Origin: Verrucomicrobiales bacterium | Lineage (GTDB): Bacteria; Verrucomicrobiota; Verrucomicrobiia; Limisphaerales; J093 | Length of the DNA: 64,000 nucleotides | NCBI GenBank assembly: GCA_015075445.1 | Contig: JABTUJ010000023.1 | Span: 1-64,000, forward strand | Direction of reading: 5' to 3' | Program-made: the position numbers and the translations under genes | Notes under the pieces: model-generated | Database searches by the model: none | Seen by the model: the letters and a program-made list of their open reading frames with translations, nothing else | Told to the model about the DNA's origin: nothing | Part shown: piece by piece, positions 1-9,496 of the stretch | Numbering within the stretch: the stretch's first letter is position 1 | Layout: each line of letters begins with the position of its first letter

Positions 1-275
1 GCCGTGCTTGGCCCCTGCAACTTCCCTTGAGCTGGAACGAACAGCGCCGCTGGAAGTCGGCGCACTCCAAACGCTCCGCGCCGTGCTTGGCCCCTGCAAC
101 TTCCCTTGAGCTGGAACGAACAGCGCCGCTGGAAGTCGGCGCACTCCAAACGCTCCGCGCCGTGCTTGGCCCCTGCAACTTCCCTTGAGCTGGAACGAAT
201 AGCGCCGCTGGAAGTCGGCGCACTCCAAACGCTCCGCGCCGTGCTTGGCCCCTGGAACTTCCCTTGAGCTTTGAA
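1..275. repeat. 79-bp tandem repeat, three full copies plus part of a fourth
   Basis: Units begin at 1, 80, 159 and 238, a constant 79-bp period. The copies are almost identical; the third has one C-to-T change, and the fourth diverges after about 33 bases. Each unit holds the core CTTCCCTTGAGCT followed by an arm, AGCGCCGCTGGAAGTCGG, that recurs elsewhere in the window. There is no variable spacer, so this is not a CRISPR array. No gene is seen in 1-300. Confidence 0.95.
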
Positions 276-291
276 CCTTGAACTTGGAGTT
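264..291. repeat. short heptamer run (TTGARCY type)
   Basis: Four 7-base units, TTGAGCT, TTGAACC, TTGAACT and TGGAGTT, directly follow the last CTTCCC core of the 79-bp repeat and end just past the stop codon of the minus-strand phosphoesterase gene. The same heptamer type follows the same core at 40836-40884. Confidence 0.8.
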
Positions 292-300
292 TCCCGCTCG

Positions 301-3162
301 TCAGTCGTCGTCGTCGTCGTCCGTCGCCAGGGTAACGGCCCACTGCGGATAGGGGGCGTCGCTGCCTTTCATGGCGTGCCAGAGGATTCGATTGAGCACG
401 TCCTCGGGACAGGCATCCACGCGCCGGAAGTTGAGGCGGCCGGAAACGACCGCGTTGCGGCGCAACAGGGGATCGCGGATGGCTTTCGGGTCCGGGTTCA
501 TCTCGTCGAGCGGCACCTGGTTGGGAACCGCCACGAAGGGCGTGAAGTCCGGCGTGTCGGTGAAGCAGTCGAACATGGGGGTGGCGCTGGCATCGAACTG
601 GTTCATGGGCGGCAGGCCGAGGATCTGCCCGATGGTGCGCAGCAAGCTGGTGGTGTTGTACTGGGTGCTGACGCGGGCGCCGCGCCGCGCATACGGGCTG
701 GCCACATAGGCGGTGGTGCGGTAGCCGCTCACATGGTCGAAGCCGTTCTGCGGGTCGTCTTCGATGCCCAGGATGGCCATCTCCTTCCAGAACCGGCTGC
801 GGCTGAGTGCCTCGACGATGCGGCCGAAGGCGAGGTCGTTGTCGGCCACCGTGGCCGCCGGGGTCGGGCAGTTGCGGCTCGTGCCGCTGGTGTGGTCGTT
901 CGGCAGGCAGATGATCACCAACTGCGGGAACTCGCCCTTCGCCTCGAATTCCTGGAGCTCCCGCAGGATGAAATCGGCGCGGTAGCCGTCGGGCACGGAC
1001 ATCTCCCAGCCCACGTAGTTCGTGGGTGAGAAGGGGCGGATGGACTCGATCATCGGGTAGCTCTCGAAGATCACCTCGTCGGACTCGCCGCGCCAGGTGC
1101 GATAGCAGGCGAGGAAATCCGGCGTGCCTTTGCGGCCGTCGCGCCAGCGGACGTTGGGCGCCATGAACTCGCCGTAGTTGCGGAGGCTCACCCCGTGCTG
1201 GATGGCCTTGTCCCAGATGAAGCCGGCCGGCGAATAGGCGAGCGCATCGTCCTCGTCCTCGCCCATCCCGTCGGGGTAGCTGCGCGGCCAACCGGCGAAG
1301 GAGCGCTCCAGGTAATCGGTGCCGAAGGCGGTGGTGCTCCACTGGTGGCCATCGGCGCTGAGGATGCCGGCGCAGTAGGTGTTGTCGAGCAGCACGAACT
1401 CGCGGACGAGCTTGTGCTGGTTCGGGGTGACGCGTTCGCCAAAGATGCAGAGGCGCGGGTCGCCGCGGCCCTCGGCCAGCGCACCAAAGACTTGGTCGTA
1501 GGTCCGGTTCTCCTTGATGACGTACACGACGTGCTTGATGAGGCTCGGCTCGCCGATGCGCTCGGGGATGGCGCGGGGTGGTTGGTCGGGTCGCGGGGGC
1601 AGCAGGGCCTCGGCGATGCGCGCGCTGCGGAGGTTGTCATAGACCGTCTGCGAGAGCTTCGGCAGCTCGCGCGCTGCGGGCAGGGGCACCAGCGAGACCG
1701 AGCCTTGGTAGTGGTGGGAGTTGAACCCTTCGGCCCCGGGCGCAGCCCCCGCGGTCGTGTAGGGTTTCGGATTGACCGGGTGACCCTTGATGTTGGCCAC
1801 CGCCAGTTGGCGGCGGATCGGGTCGAGGGCGAGGGCACCCGGGTACCAGCCCACGGGGATCAGGCCCAGCAGGCGGGAACGCTTCCGGGCGGGCCGGAAC
1901 TCGACGACGGCCACGGCGTTTTGGGTGCCGTTGGCCACGTAAAGGGTGCGGCCGTCGGGGGCGAACACGAGCGCGTTGGGCGAGGCGCCCAGCAGATCGC
2001 TGGGCTTGGCCTTGGCCCAGATGGTCTCAACGACCGTGTCGCTGCGGGTGTCGATGACGCTGAGGTGGTCCGAGCCGGCATTGGCACAAACGAGCCAGCG
2101 GCGGTTCGGCGAAAGCGCGAGGGCCGATGCGTGGAGGCCGGTGAGGATCTCCGCGGACGGCGGCTCAAGCCCCGTTGCCGCCCCCTCCCCTTCGTCCTTC
2201 GAACTTCGCCCTTCGTCCTTCGCCCTTCGACTTTCGTCCTTCGAACTTCGTCCTTCGTCCTTCGAACTTCGTAATTCGCCCTTCGCCCTTCGCCCTTCAC
2301 CCTTCGCCCCGAGTTCGACGACCGTGACCGAGCCTTCGCTGGCGATGTGGCGGACGGGGTCCACGCGCACCACGGTGCCGCGCCCGGCGGGACCGGTCAG
2401 GTCCCCGGCATCCGGCCGGCGCCCGCCCCAGTTGCTGACGTAGGCCTTGTCCCCGAGCAGCACCACATCGAACGGCGCCACGCCGACGGCGAAGACCCGG
2501 CGGACGCGGCCGGTGGCGACCTCGATTTCGAGCAGCGTGTTGGAGAGGTTGCCGCAGACGTAGAGACGCGCGCCGTCGGGGCTGAGCGCCAACCCGGCGG
2601 GGATTTCCTCTTTCCGACGCGGGGCATCGGCCGGCGGCAAGGCGATCGAGTGCGAGGCTGTGACCTGTCCGTCTGCGCCCACGTGGAAGACCTTGACCGA
2701 GCCGTTGACGTTGCTGAGGAAGATCCGGCGGCCGTCCGGCGAGAAGATGAGGCCGGTGAAGCTGAGCTGCCCTTTGGTGTCGGGCTGGAGGATGTTCGGC
2801 GAGGGCTGGGCGGGTTGGGGTTCGTTCTGCTGTTCGGAGGGCAAGGCCACCCGCTGGCGGATCTCTCCGCTAACCGGGTCCAGGACGAGCAGCTCGCTGG
2901 TCTTGCCCGCGGTCACGAGCAGCGAGCGGTCCGGCGACAGCGCGATGGCCTGGGGACGGAGGCCGGGCAGGTCGACCTGCCGTCCGGCCGGGGTGAGCAC
3001 CTGGTTGACCGGCAAGACCGTGCGCTGGCCGTCGGCCTGCCGTCCCACCCATTCGGTGTCCGTGGGAGTCGCCGGGCCTGCGGCGGCCGCGGCGGAGGGG
3101 TTCACGGCAGACAGGGTGCCAAGGACGAGCAGACCCGGGAGGAGGAAGCGCGAGGCCATCAT
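301..3162 (-). CDS. YncE-like beta-propeller / phosphoesterase (phospholipase C-type) fusion protein
   Basis: Predicted exported two-part protein of about 953 residues. The N-terminal half has YncE/NHL-type propeller repeats such as LALSPDGARLYVCGN and LVFAPDGRTLYVANG. The C-terminal half is a PF04185-type phosphoesterase domain opening with HVVYVIKENRTYDQVFG and continuing through LPNDHTSG and GIEDDPQNGFDHVSGYR, the usual metal-binding regions of the family. I chose the ATG at 3160-3162 (a second lies at 3157-3159) because it begins a clear signal peptide (MMASRFLLPGLLVLG) and sits 28 bases after the upstream gene; a longer frame to 3285 would overlap that gene. Odd features are a heptamer-encoded repeat between blades and a poly-Asp tail. 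The substrate is unknown. Confidence 0.88.
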   Translation of the reverse strand: MMASRFLLPGLLVLGTLSAVNPSAAAAAGPATPTDTEWVGRQADGQRTVLPVNQVLTPAGRQVDLPGLRPQAIALSPDRSLLVTAGKTSELLVLDPVSGEIRQRVALPSEQQNEPQPAQPSPNILQPDTKGQLSFTGLIFSPDGRRIFLSNVNGSVKVFHVGADGQVTASHSIALPPADAPRRKEEIPAGLALSPDGARLYVCGNLSNTLLEIEVATGRVRRVFAVGVAPFDVVLLGDKAYVSNWGGRRPDAGDLTGPAGRGTVVRVDPVRHIASEGSVTVVELGAKGEGRRAKGELRSSKDEGRSSKDESRRAKDEGRSSKDEGEGAATGLEPPSAEILTGLHASALALSPNRRWLVCANAGSDHLSVIDTRSDTVVETIWAKAKPSDLLGASPNALVFAPDGRTLYVANGTQNAVAVVEFRPARKRSRLLGLIPVGWYPGALALDPIRRQLAVANIKGHPVNPKPYTTAGAAPGAEGFNSHHYQGSVSLVPLPAARELPKLSQTVYDNLRSARIAEALLPPRPDQPPRAIPERIGEPSLIKHVVYVIKENRTYDQVFGALAEGRGDPRLCIFGERVTPNQHKLVREFVLLDNTYCAGILSADGHQWSTTAFGTDYLERSFAGWPRSYPDGMGEDEDDALAYSPAGFIWDKAIQHGVSLRNYGEFMAPNVRWRDGRKGTPDFLACYRTWRGESDEVIFESYPMIESIRPFSPTNYVGWEMSVPDGYRADFILRELQEFEAKGEFPQLVIICLPNDHTSGTSRNCPTPAATVADNDLAFGRIVEALSRSRFWKEMAILGIEDDPQNGFDHVSGYRTTAYVASPYARRGARVSTQYNTTSLLRTIGQILGLPPMNQFDASATPMFDCFTDTPDFTPFVAVPNQVPLDEMNPDPKAIRDPLLRRNAVVSGRLNFRRVDACPEDVLNRILWHAMKGSDAPYPQWAVTLATDDDDDD
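2191..2309. repeat. 17 tandem heptamers (TTCGNNN) inside a coding region
   Basis: Seventeen consecutive 7-base units, mostly TTCGCCC, TTCGTCC and TTCGAAC, lie inside the phosphoesterase gene. Read on the minus strand they encode a seven-residue repeat of the form RSSKDEG, a hydrophilic loop between propeller blades. Because 7 is not a multiple of 3, gain or loss of a single unit shifts the frame; three units (21 bases) keep it. Confidence 0.92.
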
Positions 3163-3190
3163 GGCTTCAGTCGGTGATGCGCGCCGTCGG

Positions 3191-3700
3191 TCAGAAGCCG
3201 GCGCGGGCAAGTTCGCGTTCGAGGGCCATCTGGAACTCCTGCATATCCTGCGCCGGCGGACGATAGCCGGGTTCGGCCGGGGCAACGCTGAGGCGGCCCA
3301 GCTCGTCGACCAGCCATTTGCCGGTCTTGCCGTCGCTGAAGGTCACGCCGCCGCTCACCACGGCGCCGGGCTGGGACAACTGGTCCACGGTGATGGCCAC
3401 CCGGCCCCGAGCGGGCGGGAGGCCACCGGTGGGAGGCGGCGGAGGGGACGACGGCGCCGTTGGGCCCGGGGGACGGCCCGAAGCGCCCGGAGGTGGCGGG
3501 GCACCGAGGGTGGGCGTGGGCTCGGCTGGTTCGCGATCCTTGGGCACGAGATTCAGATCACTGATCAGGAGTTTGAGCTCGAGATAGGTCAGCGACACGC
3601 CTTGCTCACGGTTGAGGCGGCTCTGGATCTCGGCGAGCTGCAGGCCCTCACGCAGCCAGGCGCGCACCTGGTCCTTCTGGGCGTCGGTCAACGTCGTCAT
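3191..3700 (-). CDS. conserved hypothetical protein with proline-rich linker
   Basis: A 169-residue protein without signal peptide. Residues 1-55 look like a small helical, HTH-like region (LTDAQKDQVRAWLREGLQLA). A Pro/Gly-rich linker follows at about 58-100, then a small C-terminal beta domain including GGVTFSDGKTGKWLVDELGR. The organisation resembles short verrucomicrobial proteins of unknown function. It lies 28 bases upstream of the phosphoesterase on the same strand, so the two may be cotranscribed. I cannot assign a function. Confidence 0.75.
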   Translation of the reverse strand: MTTLTDAQKDQVRAWLREGLQLAEIQSRLNREQGVSLTYLELKLLISDLNLVPKDREPAEPTPTLGAPPPPGASGRPPGPTAPSSPPPPPTGGLPPARGRVAITVDQLSQPGAVVSGGVTFSDGKTGKWLVDELGRLSVAPAEPGYRPPAQDMQEFQMALERELARAGF

Positions 3701-3870
3701 CGTGGAGGGCTATTCGGCGCGAAGCGCGGGCGGGCTTCAACTGTTTTCTGGCGCCGGTCTCTTGGCGTGGGCCGCGGCCCACGGAGGGGCCCGACGGTGC
3801 GGAGTTCGCGCCAGCGTCTGGAGTGCGTGCGGTTGACCGCCGCTTTGCGGAACGGGAGGGGGGACAGGGG

Positions 3871-3920
3871 GCGAACGAAAAGCGCCGCTGGAAGTCGCCG
3901 CACTCCAAACGCTTCGCGCC
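3871..3920. repeat. dispersed AGCGCCGCTGGAAG repeat, single copy
   Basis: This stretch carries GAACGAAAAGCGCCGCTGG, then GTCGCCGCACTCCAAACGCT, the same element found in the 79-bp units at 1-275 and in the inverted pair at 22090-22201. It lies just downstream of the topoisomerase stop codon, in a 223-base gap (3701-3923) with no convincing gene. Confidence 0.8.
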
Positions 3921-3923
3921 TCA

Positions 3924-6107
3924 CTAAACCAACAACAGCTTCGTGGTGGCGGCTTCCGCGTCCCAACCCCGCGTGGGTTTGCTGGTGATCGAGGCAACGT
4001 CTTTGATCGAGAGCTGACGGCCCCGCGCCTTCGCCCCCTTCACCTCGACCTGTGACGGGTCGCAGGTCTGCTGGTTGATCTTCTGGTACGGCGCGGGCTT
4101 GTAGCGGACGTACAGCAGCGGCGGGGTGTCGGCCTCGAGGAACACCACCTTGGCCTTCTCCGGCGTCAGGCTGTATTCCTTGTTCAGGATCGTGCCCCCG
4201 AACGTGAACCGCTTGAGATAACTCGCGTCCCGCGTGCTGTAGCAGAGCGTGAAAACCCGGTCGCGTTCGGGCAGCCCGGCGTGGAGCAGGTCGGGGCCCA
4301 CGAACAGCTTCTCGGGCAGCTCGATGACCTTGTAGCGGCCGTCGCGGAAGATGAGCAGGAGGCGGTCGAACTTGGTGCAGTCGGTGCGGAACTCCTCCCC
4401 GGCGACCTTGTAGCCGAGGTAACCGCTGGCCCGGTCGTAGGCGACCTTGAACGCCTTGAAGGCCGCCTCGCGGACATCGATTTCGTCGTGCCGACTGCTC
4501 TTGGTGAGGCGGGGGTACTGGGGTTCGTAGGTGGCGAGGAGGTGTTCGAGGTGGGCGATGGCGTAGGGCACGAGCCGCTTGAGGTGCTTGCGGGTTTGCG
4601 CGAGCTCCGCCTTGACCTGGTCGAGCTCGTCGCGGTGCTTGCGGATGTCGAAAAGCGAGATGCGCCGGATGCGGACCTGCAGGAGCCGCTCGACGTCCGG
4701 GTCGGTCAGCGGGCGGACGAGTTCCCCGGTGAAGGGCTGGAACCCGCTGACGACCGCCGCAGCGACGGCCTCGCCGGTCTTGCAGCTCTCGATGCGCTTG
4801 TAGATGCGTTCCTCGATGAAGATGCGTTCGAGGGTGCGGTAGTGGAGCTCGTCCTCGAGCTGGCGGGCCTTGAGTTCAAGCTCGCGCTTCAGCAGGGCGA
4901 CGAGCTGGGCCGTGTTCTCGCGGAGCACCTCGCTCACCGTCAGCTCCACGGGTCGATGGTCGCGGATGACAATGATGCGACTCGACAGAGTCACCTCGCA
5001 GTCCGTGAACGCGTAGAGGGCATCCACCAGCTTGGCCGCCTCGACGCCCGGGGGGCACTTGACCTCGATCTCGACTTCGTCGGAGGTGTAGTCGTGGACG
5101 GCCTTGACCTTCAGCTTGCCCTTGCGCACGGCGTCCTCGATGGAGGCCGTCAGCGACTCGGTGGTGGTGTTCGGCGGCAGCTCCTTGATGACCACGGTCT
5201 GGTCGTCCTTGACCTTGATCCGGGCCCGGACCTGCACGCTGCCGCGGCCGTCCTGGTAACCGCGGGCGTCCATCAGGCCGCCGGTGGGGAAGTCGGGCAG
5301 GCACTTGAAGGGCTGGTTCTTGAGGATGGCGATCTGGGCGGCGAGCAGCTCGGGGAAGTTGTGGGGCAGGATGCGGGCGGCGAGCCCCACTGCGATGCCC
5401 TCGGTGCCGAGCATGAGGACGAGCGGCAGCTTGCAGGGCAGGGTGACGGGTTCCTGATTGCGGCCGTCGTAGCTGGGAACGACCTCGGTGATCTCGTCGT
5501 GGAAGAGCTCGGTGCGGGCGAGCTCGGTCAGCCGGGCCTCGATATACCGCGGTGCCGCGGGGGGATCGCCGGTGTAGAGGTTGCCGAAGTTCCCCTGGCC
5601 CTCGATGAGGTACCGCTTGTTGGCGAGCACGACGAGCGCTTCCCCGATCGCGGCGTCCCCGTGCGGATGGTACTTCATCGTGTCGCCGACGACGTTTGCC
5701 ACCTTCGTGAAGCGGCCGTCGTCGCTGCGATGCATCGCCCAGAGGATGCGGCGCTGCACCGGCTTCAGGCCGTCGGCGAGGTTGGGGATGGCGCGGTCCC
5801 GGATGACGTACGACGCGTAGTCGAGGAAACTCCGGTCCACGCGGCGATGGAGCGGGGCTTCGGCCTGCTTGGGGTCGAAGGGGCGTGACACGGCCACCGC
5901 CGCCGCGGACTCCGCGATGACATGCGCCGCACCCCCGTTCGCCGTCTCACCCGCGGCGGGAACGTTGTCCGACCCGGGGGTCGGGACGCTGCCACCGCCG
6001 GACTGCGGGCGTGCCACCGTCGGCGGCGCGGCGGCCCCGTTGGGGTCCGGCAGCCCGTTCATCCGCAAGGCCAACTGGCCGGGATCTGTCTTTCGCTTCT
6101 TGCCCAT
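3924..6107 (-). CDS. parC: DNA topoisomerase (type IIA) subunit A, ParC/GyrA family
   Basis: A 727-residue breakage-reunion subunit that would pair with a ParE/GyrB-type ATPase to pass DNA through a double-strand break. The winged-helix region has GLKPVQRRILWAM near residues 113-125, and the catalytic tyrosine is Tyr188 in PRYIEARL. The tower and coiled-coil regions follow (about 450-560). The C-terminal part lacks an obvious GyrA-box QRRGGKG motif, which favours ParC over GyrA, although the split is not certain. The ATG at 6105-6107 (MGKKRKTDPGQLALRMN) was preferred to an upstream extension of 107 low-complexity residues. Residues 20-75 are a disordered leader. No partner subunit gene is in the window. 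Confidence 0.9.
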   Translation of the reverse strand: MGKKRKTDPGQLALRMNGLPDPNGAAAPPTVARPQSGGGSVPTPGSDNVPAAGETANGGAAHVIAESAAAVAVSRPFDPKQAEAPLHRRVDRSFLDYASYVIRDRAIPNLADGLKPVQRRILWAMHRSDDGRFTKVANVVGDTMKYHPHGDAAIGEALVVLANKRYLIEGQGNFGNLYTGDPPAAPRYIEARLTELARTELFHDEITEVVPSYDGRNQEPVTLPCKLPLVLMLGTEGIAVGLAARILPHNFPELLAAQIAILKNQPFKCLPDFPTGGLMDARGYQDGRGSVQVRARIKVKDDQTVVIKELPPNTTTESLTASIEDAVRKGKLKVKAVHDYTSDEVEIEVKCPPGVEAAKLVDALYAFTDCEVTLSSRIIVIRDHRPVELTVSEVLRENTAQLVALLKRELELKARQLEDELHYRTLERIFIEERIYKRIESCKTGEAVAAAVVSGFQPFTGELVRPLTDPDVERLLQVRIRRISLFDIRKHRDELDQVKAELAQTRKHLKRLVPYAIAHLEHLLATYEPQYPRLTKSSRHDEIDVREAAFKAFKVAYDRASGYLGYKVAGEEFRTDCTKFDRLLLIFRDGRYKVIELPEKLFVGPDLLHAGLPERDRVFTLCYSTRDASYLKRFTFGGTILNKEYSLTPEKAKVVFLEADTPPLLYVRYKPAPYQKINQQTCDPSQVEVKGAKARGRQLSIKDVASITSKPTRGWDAEAATTKLLLV

Positions 6108-6232
6108 GACTCGATGCGTAACCCTGGCCGACGCCCGCCCGCAGGCGCCGCCAAGCCCGGTATGCTGGCGTCCCGTCCGCCGAAAGGGAAGCCCCCGGCA
6201 ATCCCGGAGGGTGCCGGCTTGCCTGGCGGTGG

Positions 6233-8725
6233 GTGGTTCGGAACACTCGCCCCATGAACCAGCCACCGATGTTCCAACCGCCCCGGGCTTCAGGCGCCGC
6301 CGTGACGTGGGCGAGCGGGTCCCGCAAGCGACGAACGAGCCCGGTGCTTCGGACCATCGTGTCTGCACTCCTAACGAGCTGGATAGCGATGGGCTACGCG
6401 CTGGCCGCCGAGGTGTCGCCCGCGGCAACGGTCCGCGTGGCCAGCTTCGCCTGCGACGTCACCCCGCCCGTGGGACATCCCTTGTGCGGCGGCTGGATCC
6501 GACCGCTCGAGGCGGTGGACGATCCCTTGTGGGCGAAAGGCATCGTGCTGGCCGAGGGGGATCAGCGCCACGTGATCTGCGCCGTGGATTGGTGCCTGCT
6601 CCAGACCGGCGCCCATGACCTCTTCCGTCGGAAGCTGGCGAGCGCGGCCGGCATCGCCGAAGGGCACGTCACCGTCCACACCGTCCATCAGCACAACGCC
6701 CCCCTCGCCGACACCCGGGCGCAGGAACTCCTCGACGCGGTGCCCAACGCCCCGCGCCACCTGGATCCGACCTTCCTTGCCGAGGTGACGGATCGTCTCG
6801 CCATCGCGGCGCGCGAGGCGTGCGGCCGGCTCGAACCCGTGACCCACGTCGGGCACGGGCGGGCGCGGGTCGAGCGGTTTGCGTCGAACCGACGCGTGCG
6901 GTTGGCGGACGGCGCGGTGCACGTGCGGTACAGCGCCACGCGCGATCCGGTCCTGATGTCGGCGCCCGAGGGGCTCATCGATCCCTGGCTGCGCACCGTC
7001 ACGCTCGCGCACCGCGACCGGCCGCTGGTGCGGCTGCACTACTACGCCACCCACCCGATGAGCTACTACGGCGATGGCCGGGCCACCGCCGACACCGTGG
7101 GGCTGGCGCGGGCAAGGCTGGAGCGCGAGGAGGGCGTTCCGCAGCTCTACTTCACGGGCTGCGCCGGCAATATCACGGCCGGCAAGTACAACGACGGCTC
7201 GCCGGAGGCGAGGCGCGAGCTCACCGGGCGGATCCACACCGCCATGCAGCAGGCCATCGCCGCCACCACGTGGGCGCCGCTCTCCGGCTTGGACTGGGCC
7301 GTCGCGGATGTCGCGTTCGCCGCCCGCCAGGAACCGGAATGGTCCACCGACCGCGCCCAGATGGTGCTGGCCGATGCAGGGGCATCAGCTCAAGCCCGCT
7401 TGAAGGCCGCGTTGGACCTGGCCTGGCTCGAACGGTGGCAGGCCCGACCCACGGTCGCGATCAGCCGGCTGCGGCTCGGGCCCGTCACGCTGTTGCATCT
7501 GCCGGGCGAAGCGTTCATCGAGTACCAGCTCTACGCCCAAAGTCTGCGACCGACGGAGTGCGTGGCGGTGGCCGCTTACGGCGAAAGCGGGCCCGGTTAC
7601 ATCTGCTGCGACGCGGCGCTCAGCGAGGGCGGGTACGAACCGACGATGTCCCGCGTCGGGCCGCCCAGCGAATTCCGGCTCAAGGAAGCCATCGCGAAGT
7701 TGGTGGGCACGACGCTGGCCGAAGGCGAAACGCCCTTCTACCCGGACAAGCTCCGGTTGCTCGCCTGGCGCGATGCCCGCGGGGTCGAAGCGGAGATCCG
7801 GACAACGACGGACTGGGCACGGCGCCGCGCCCACATCCTGGCGGCGATGGAACGGGTGATGGGTCAGGCACCCGCGCGTGATTCCGTCGGCGCGCCGCAG
7901 ATCGAAGTCATCAGCGAAGAGCACCTCCCGGCCTACGTCCAGCGCCGGATCCGCTTTGACACCGCGGATGGCGATCACGTTCCGGCGTACCTGTTGATCC
8001 CGTCGGAACCGGCCGGCCGACGGCCAGCGATGCTTTGTCTGCACCAGACCACGCCTGTGGGGAAAGCGGAGCCCGCCGGCCTGGCAGGCAGCACGAACCT
8101 GCATTATGCCCGCGAGTTAGCCAGGCGCGGTTTTGTTGCCCTGGCACCGGACTATCCGAACTTCGGCGATTACCGGGCGGACGCCTATGCCCTGGGCTAC
8201 GCGAGCGCGACGATGAAGGGCATTGCGAACCATCGCCGGGCGGTGGACGTGCTGGTGTCGTTGGCCGAGGTGGACCCGGGGCGGCTGGGTGTGATTGGCC
8301 ATTCCTTGGGTGGGCACAACGCCCTCTTCGTGGCGGCCTTCGAGCCGCGGCTCCGGGCGGTGGTGACAAGCTGCGGGTTCAACTCGTTCTTCAAGTACCA
8401 GAACGGCGACCTGACGGGCTGGAGTCACGCGGGGTACATGCCGCGGATCGCCGCCGAGTTCGGCCGCGACGCGAAGCAGATGCCCTTCGACTTCACCGAG
8501 GTGCTGGCGGCCCTGGCGCCGCGGGCCGTGTTTGTGAATGCACCGCGCGGAGACTCGAACTTCGAGCTGTCTGGCGTGCAGGATTGCTTCGCGGCCGCTC
8601 GGCCGGTCTATGCGCTGCTGGGCGCGTCGGACCGGCTGGTGCTTGAGACACCCGACGCCGGCCATGATTTCCCGCCGGAGGTTCGGAAGCGGGCGTATGC
8701 CTGGCTCGAGGGCGTGCTGGATTGA
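6233..8725 (+). CDS. ceramidase-like domain fused to an alpha/beta hydrolase (secreted)
   Basis: A protein of up to 830 residues with two catalytic-looking halves. Roughly residues 65-470 resemble the neutral/alkaline ceramidase N-terminal family common in PVC bacteria ([61 protein letters not shown]). Roughly 560-830 are an alpha/beta hydrolase of dienelactone-hydrolase or acetyl-esterase type with nucleophile motif GHSLGGHNA and a late histidine in [10 protein letters not shown] hydrophobic segment at about 43-60 ending in ALAAE looks like a signal peptide, so the true start may be the ATG at 6254 or a later codon. It is divergent from parC. Substrates are unknown; the fold calls are by motif only. 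Confidence 0.82.
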   Translation: MVRNTRPMNQPPMFQPPRASGAAVTWASGSRKRRTSPVLRTIVSALLTSWIAMGYALAAEVSPAATVRVASFACDVTPPVGHPLCGGWIRPLEAVDDPLWAKGIVLAEGDQRHVICAVDWCLLQTGAHDLFRRKLASAAGIAEGHVTVHTVHQHNAPLADTRAQELLDAVPNAPRHLDPTFLAEVTDRLAIAAREACGRLEPVTHVGHGRARVERFASNRRVRLADGAVHVRYSATRDPVLMSAPEGLIDPWLRTVTLAHRDRPLVRLHYYATHPMSYYGDGRATADTVGLARARLEREEGVPQLYFTGCAGNITAGKYNDGSPEARRELTGRIHTAMQQAIAATTWAPLSGLDWAVADVAFAARQEPEWSTDRAQMVLADAGASAQARLKAALDLAWLERWQARPTVAISRLRLGPVTLLHLPGEAFIEYQLYAQSLRPTECVAVAAYGESGPGYICCDAALSEGGYEPTMSRVGPPSEFRLKEAIAKLVGTTLAEGETPFYPDKLRLLAWRDARGVEAEIRTTTDWARRRAHILAAMERVMGQAPARDSVGAPQIEVISEEHLPAYVQRRIRFDTADGDHVPAYLLIPSEPAGRRPAMLCLHQTTPVGKAEPAGLAGSTNLHYARELARRGFVALAPDYPNFGDYRADAYALGYASATMKGIANHRRAVDVLVSLAEVDPGRLGVIGHSLGGHNALFVAAFEPRLRAVVTSCGFNSFFKYQNGDLTGWSHAGYMPRIAAEFGRDAKQMPFDFTEVLAALAPRAVFVNAPRGDSNFELSGVQDCFAAARPVYALLGASDRLVLETPDAGHDFPPEVRKRAYAWLEGVLD

Positions 8726-8790
8726 GACCGTGCCGGAGCCGAGCCCCCCTGCACATGGCGGTTCAGAGCAACGGTGCCCTGAGGGCTGGC

Positions 8791-8864
8791 TCTCTGTGTC
8801 CCTCGCGCCTCTGTGGTGGAAAACCTCGGCTTCGCACCGCAGAGACACGAAGGTCGCAGAGGAA
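8791..8864. repeat. inverted-repeat element of the CACAGAGACACAGAG type
   Basis: The left arm (8791-8820, with CTCTGTGTCCCTCGCGCCTC) and right arm (8834-8864, with CACCGCAGAGACACGAAGG) pair imperfectly over about 30 bases. Similar CCACAGAGACACAGAGG repeats are widespread in bacterial intergenic DNA. It lies in the gene-free stretch 8726-9496. Confidence 0.65.
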
Positions 8865-8928
8865 GAGAGGAGGGTTGGGGACACGCCGGGAACCACCCGA
8901 TCCACTCCCTCCGCACCGTCGACTCCCT

Positions 8929-9005
8929 CAATCCCCGTTGTTCGTAATCAGCGGAGAAACCCCGCGTCCCGAATCCTCCGCGGATTCCGAACATCGGGAA
9001 TTGGG
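8929..9005. repeat. solitary copy of the ATGTTCGCAATCGGCGGAG hairpin element
   Basis: The left arm contains GTTGTTCGTAATCAGCGGAG and the right arm CTCCGCGGATTCCGAACATC; they are near-complementary, giving a long hairpin. The same element forms the array at 18655-19325. Confidence 0.85.
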
Positions 9006-9194
9006 ACGACGGGATGTTCGGCTTGTTCCCCATCCGTCGGCCACCGACTGTGCTGATCCCGTGACACTCAGCCGGTGTCTGGACCTATCCACCAAGTCTC
9101 GGCGCAATCCTCGATCCCGGTCGGTCCTTGGCTGTTGCACCCGGCGCAAACGGTCGCCCAGGGGCGCGCACTTTCCCGCCCATCGACGCTCGGC

Positions 9195-9217
9195 CGCACT
9201 TTTTTGAAAAAAGTGCG
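9195..9217. repeat. 23-base palindrome, possible terminator or recombination remnant
   Basis: The 11-base arms CGCACTTTTTT and AAAAAAGTGCG flank a single G. A one-base loop is too tight for an ordinary terminator, so the role is unclear. Around it, 9006-9496 also has a GTTGCGC/GCGCAAC hairpin near 9338-9358 but no gene I can support. Confidence 0.5.
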
Positions 9218-9496
9218 TTACCATTTTCAGGTTCTTCCTTTTGTACTGGTAGGGGCGCAAGTGGGCGCCCTCACCTAGCCGGGCAAGCCCATGTGCGGCG
9301 ATCGAGTCTTCGGTTGTGCGGGGCGAAACGGGGCGGGTTGCGCTCCAACGGCGCAACGCTCCACTGCCATCGTCGGCGAGGACCGATTGGCAGGTGCTCG
9401 GCAGTGATCACGAATGATGAATGTCATCTGGGACTCGTGGCGCCTCAGGGACTTCGGGGCGCTCAAGTGACAGGCGAAACATCGTAGACACAGCAT

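Noticed and set aside
8726-9496. Small open frames in the 770-base gap
   Set aside because: All run through repeat elements and change with the repeat copy, so they are not supported as genes.
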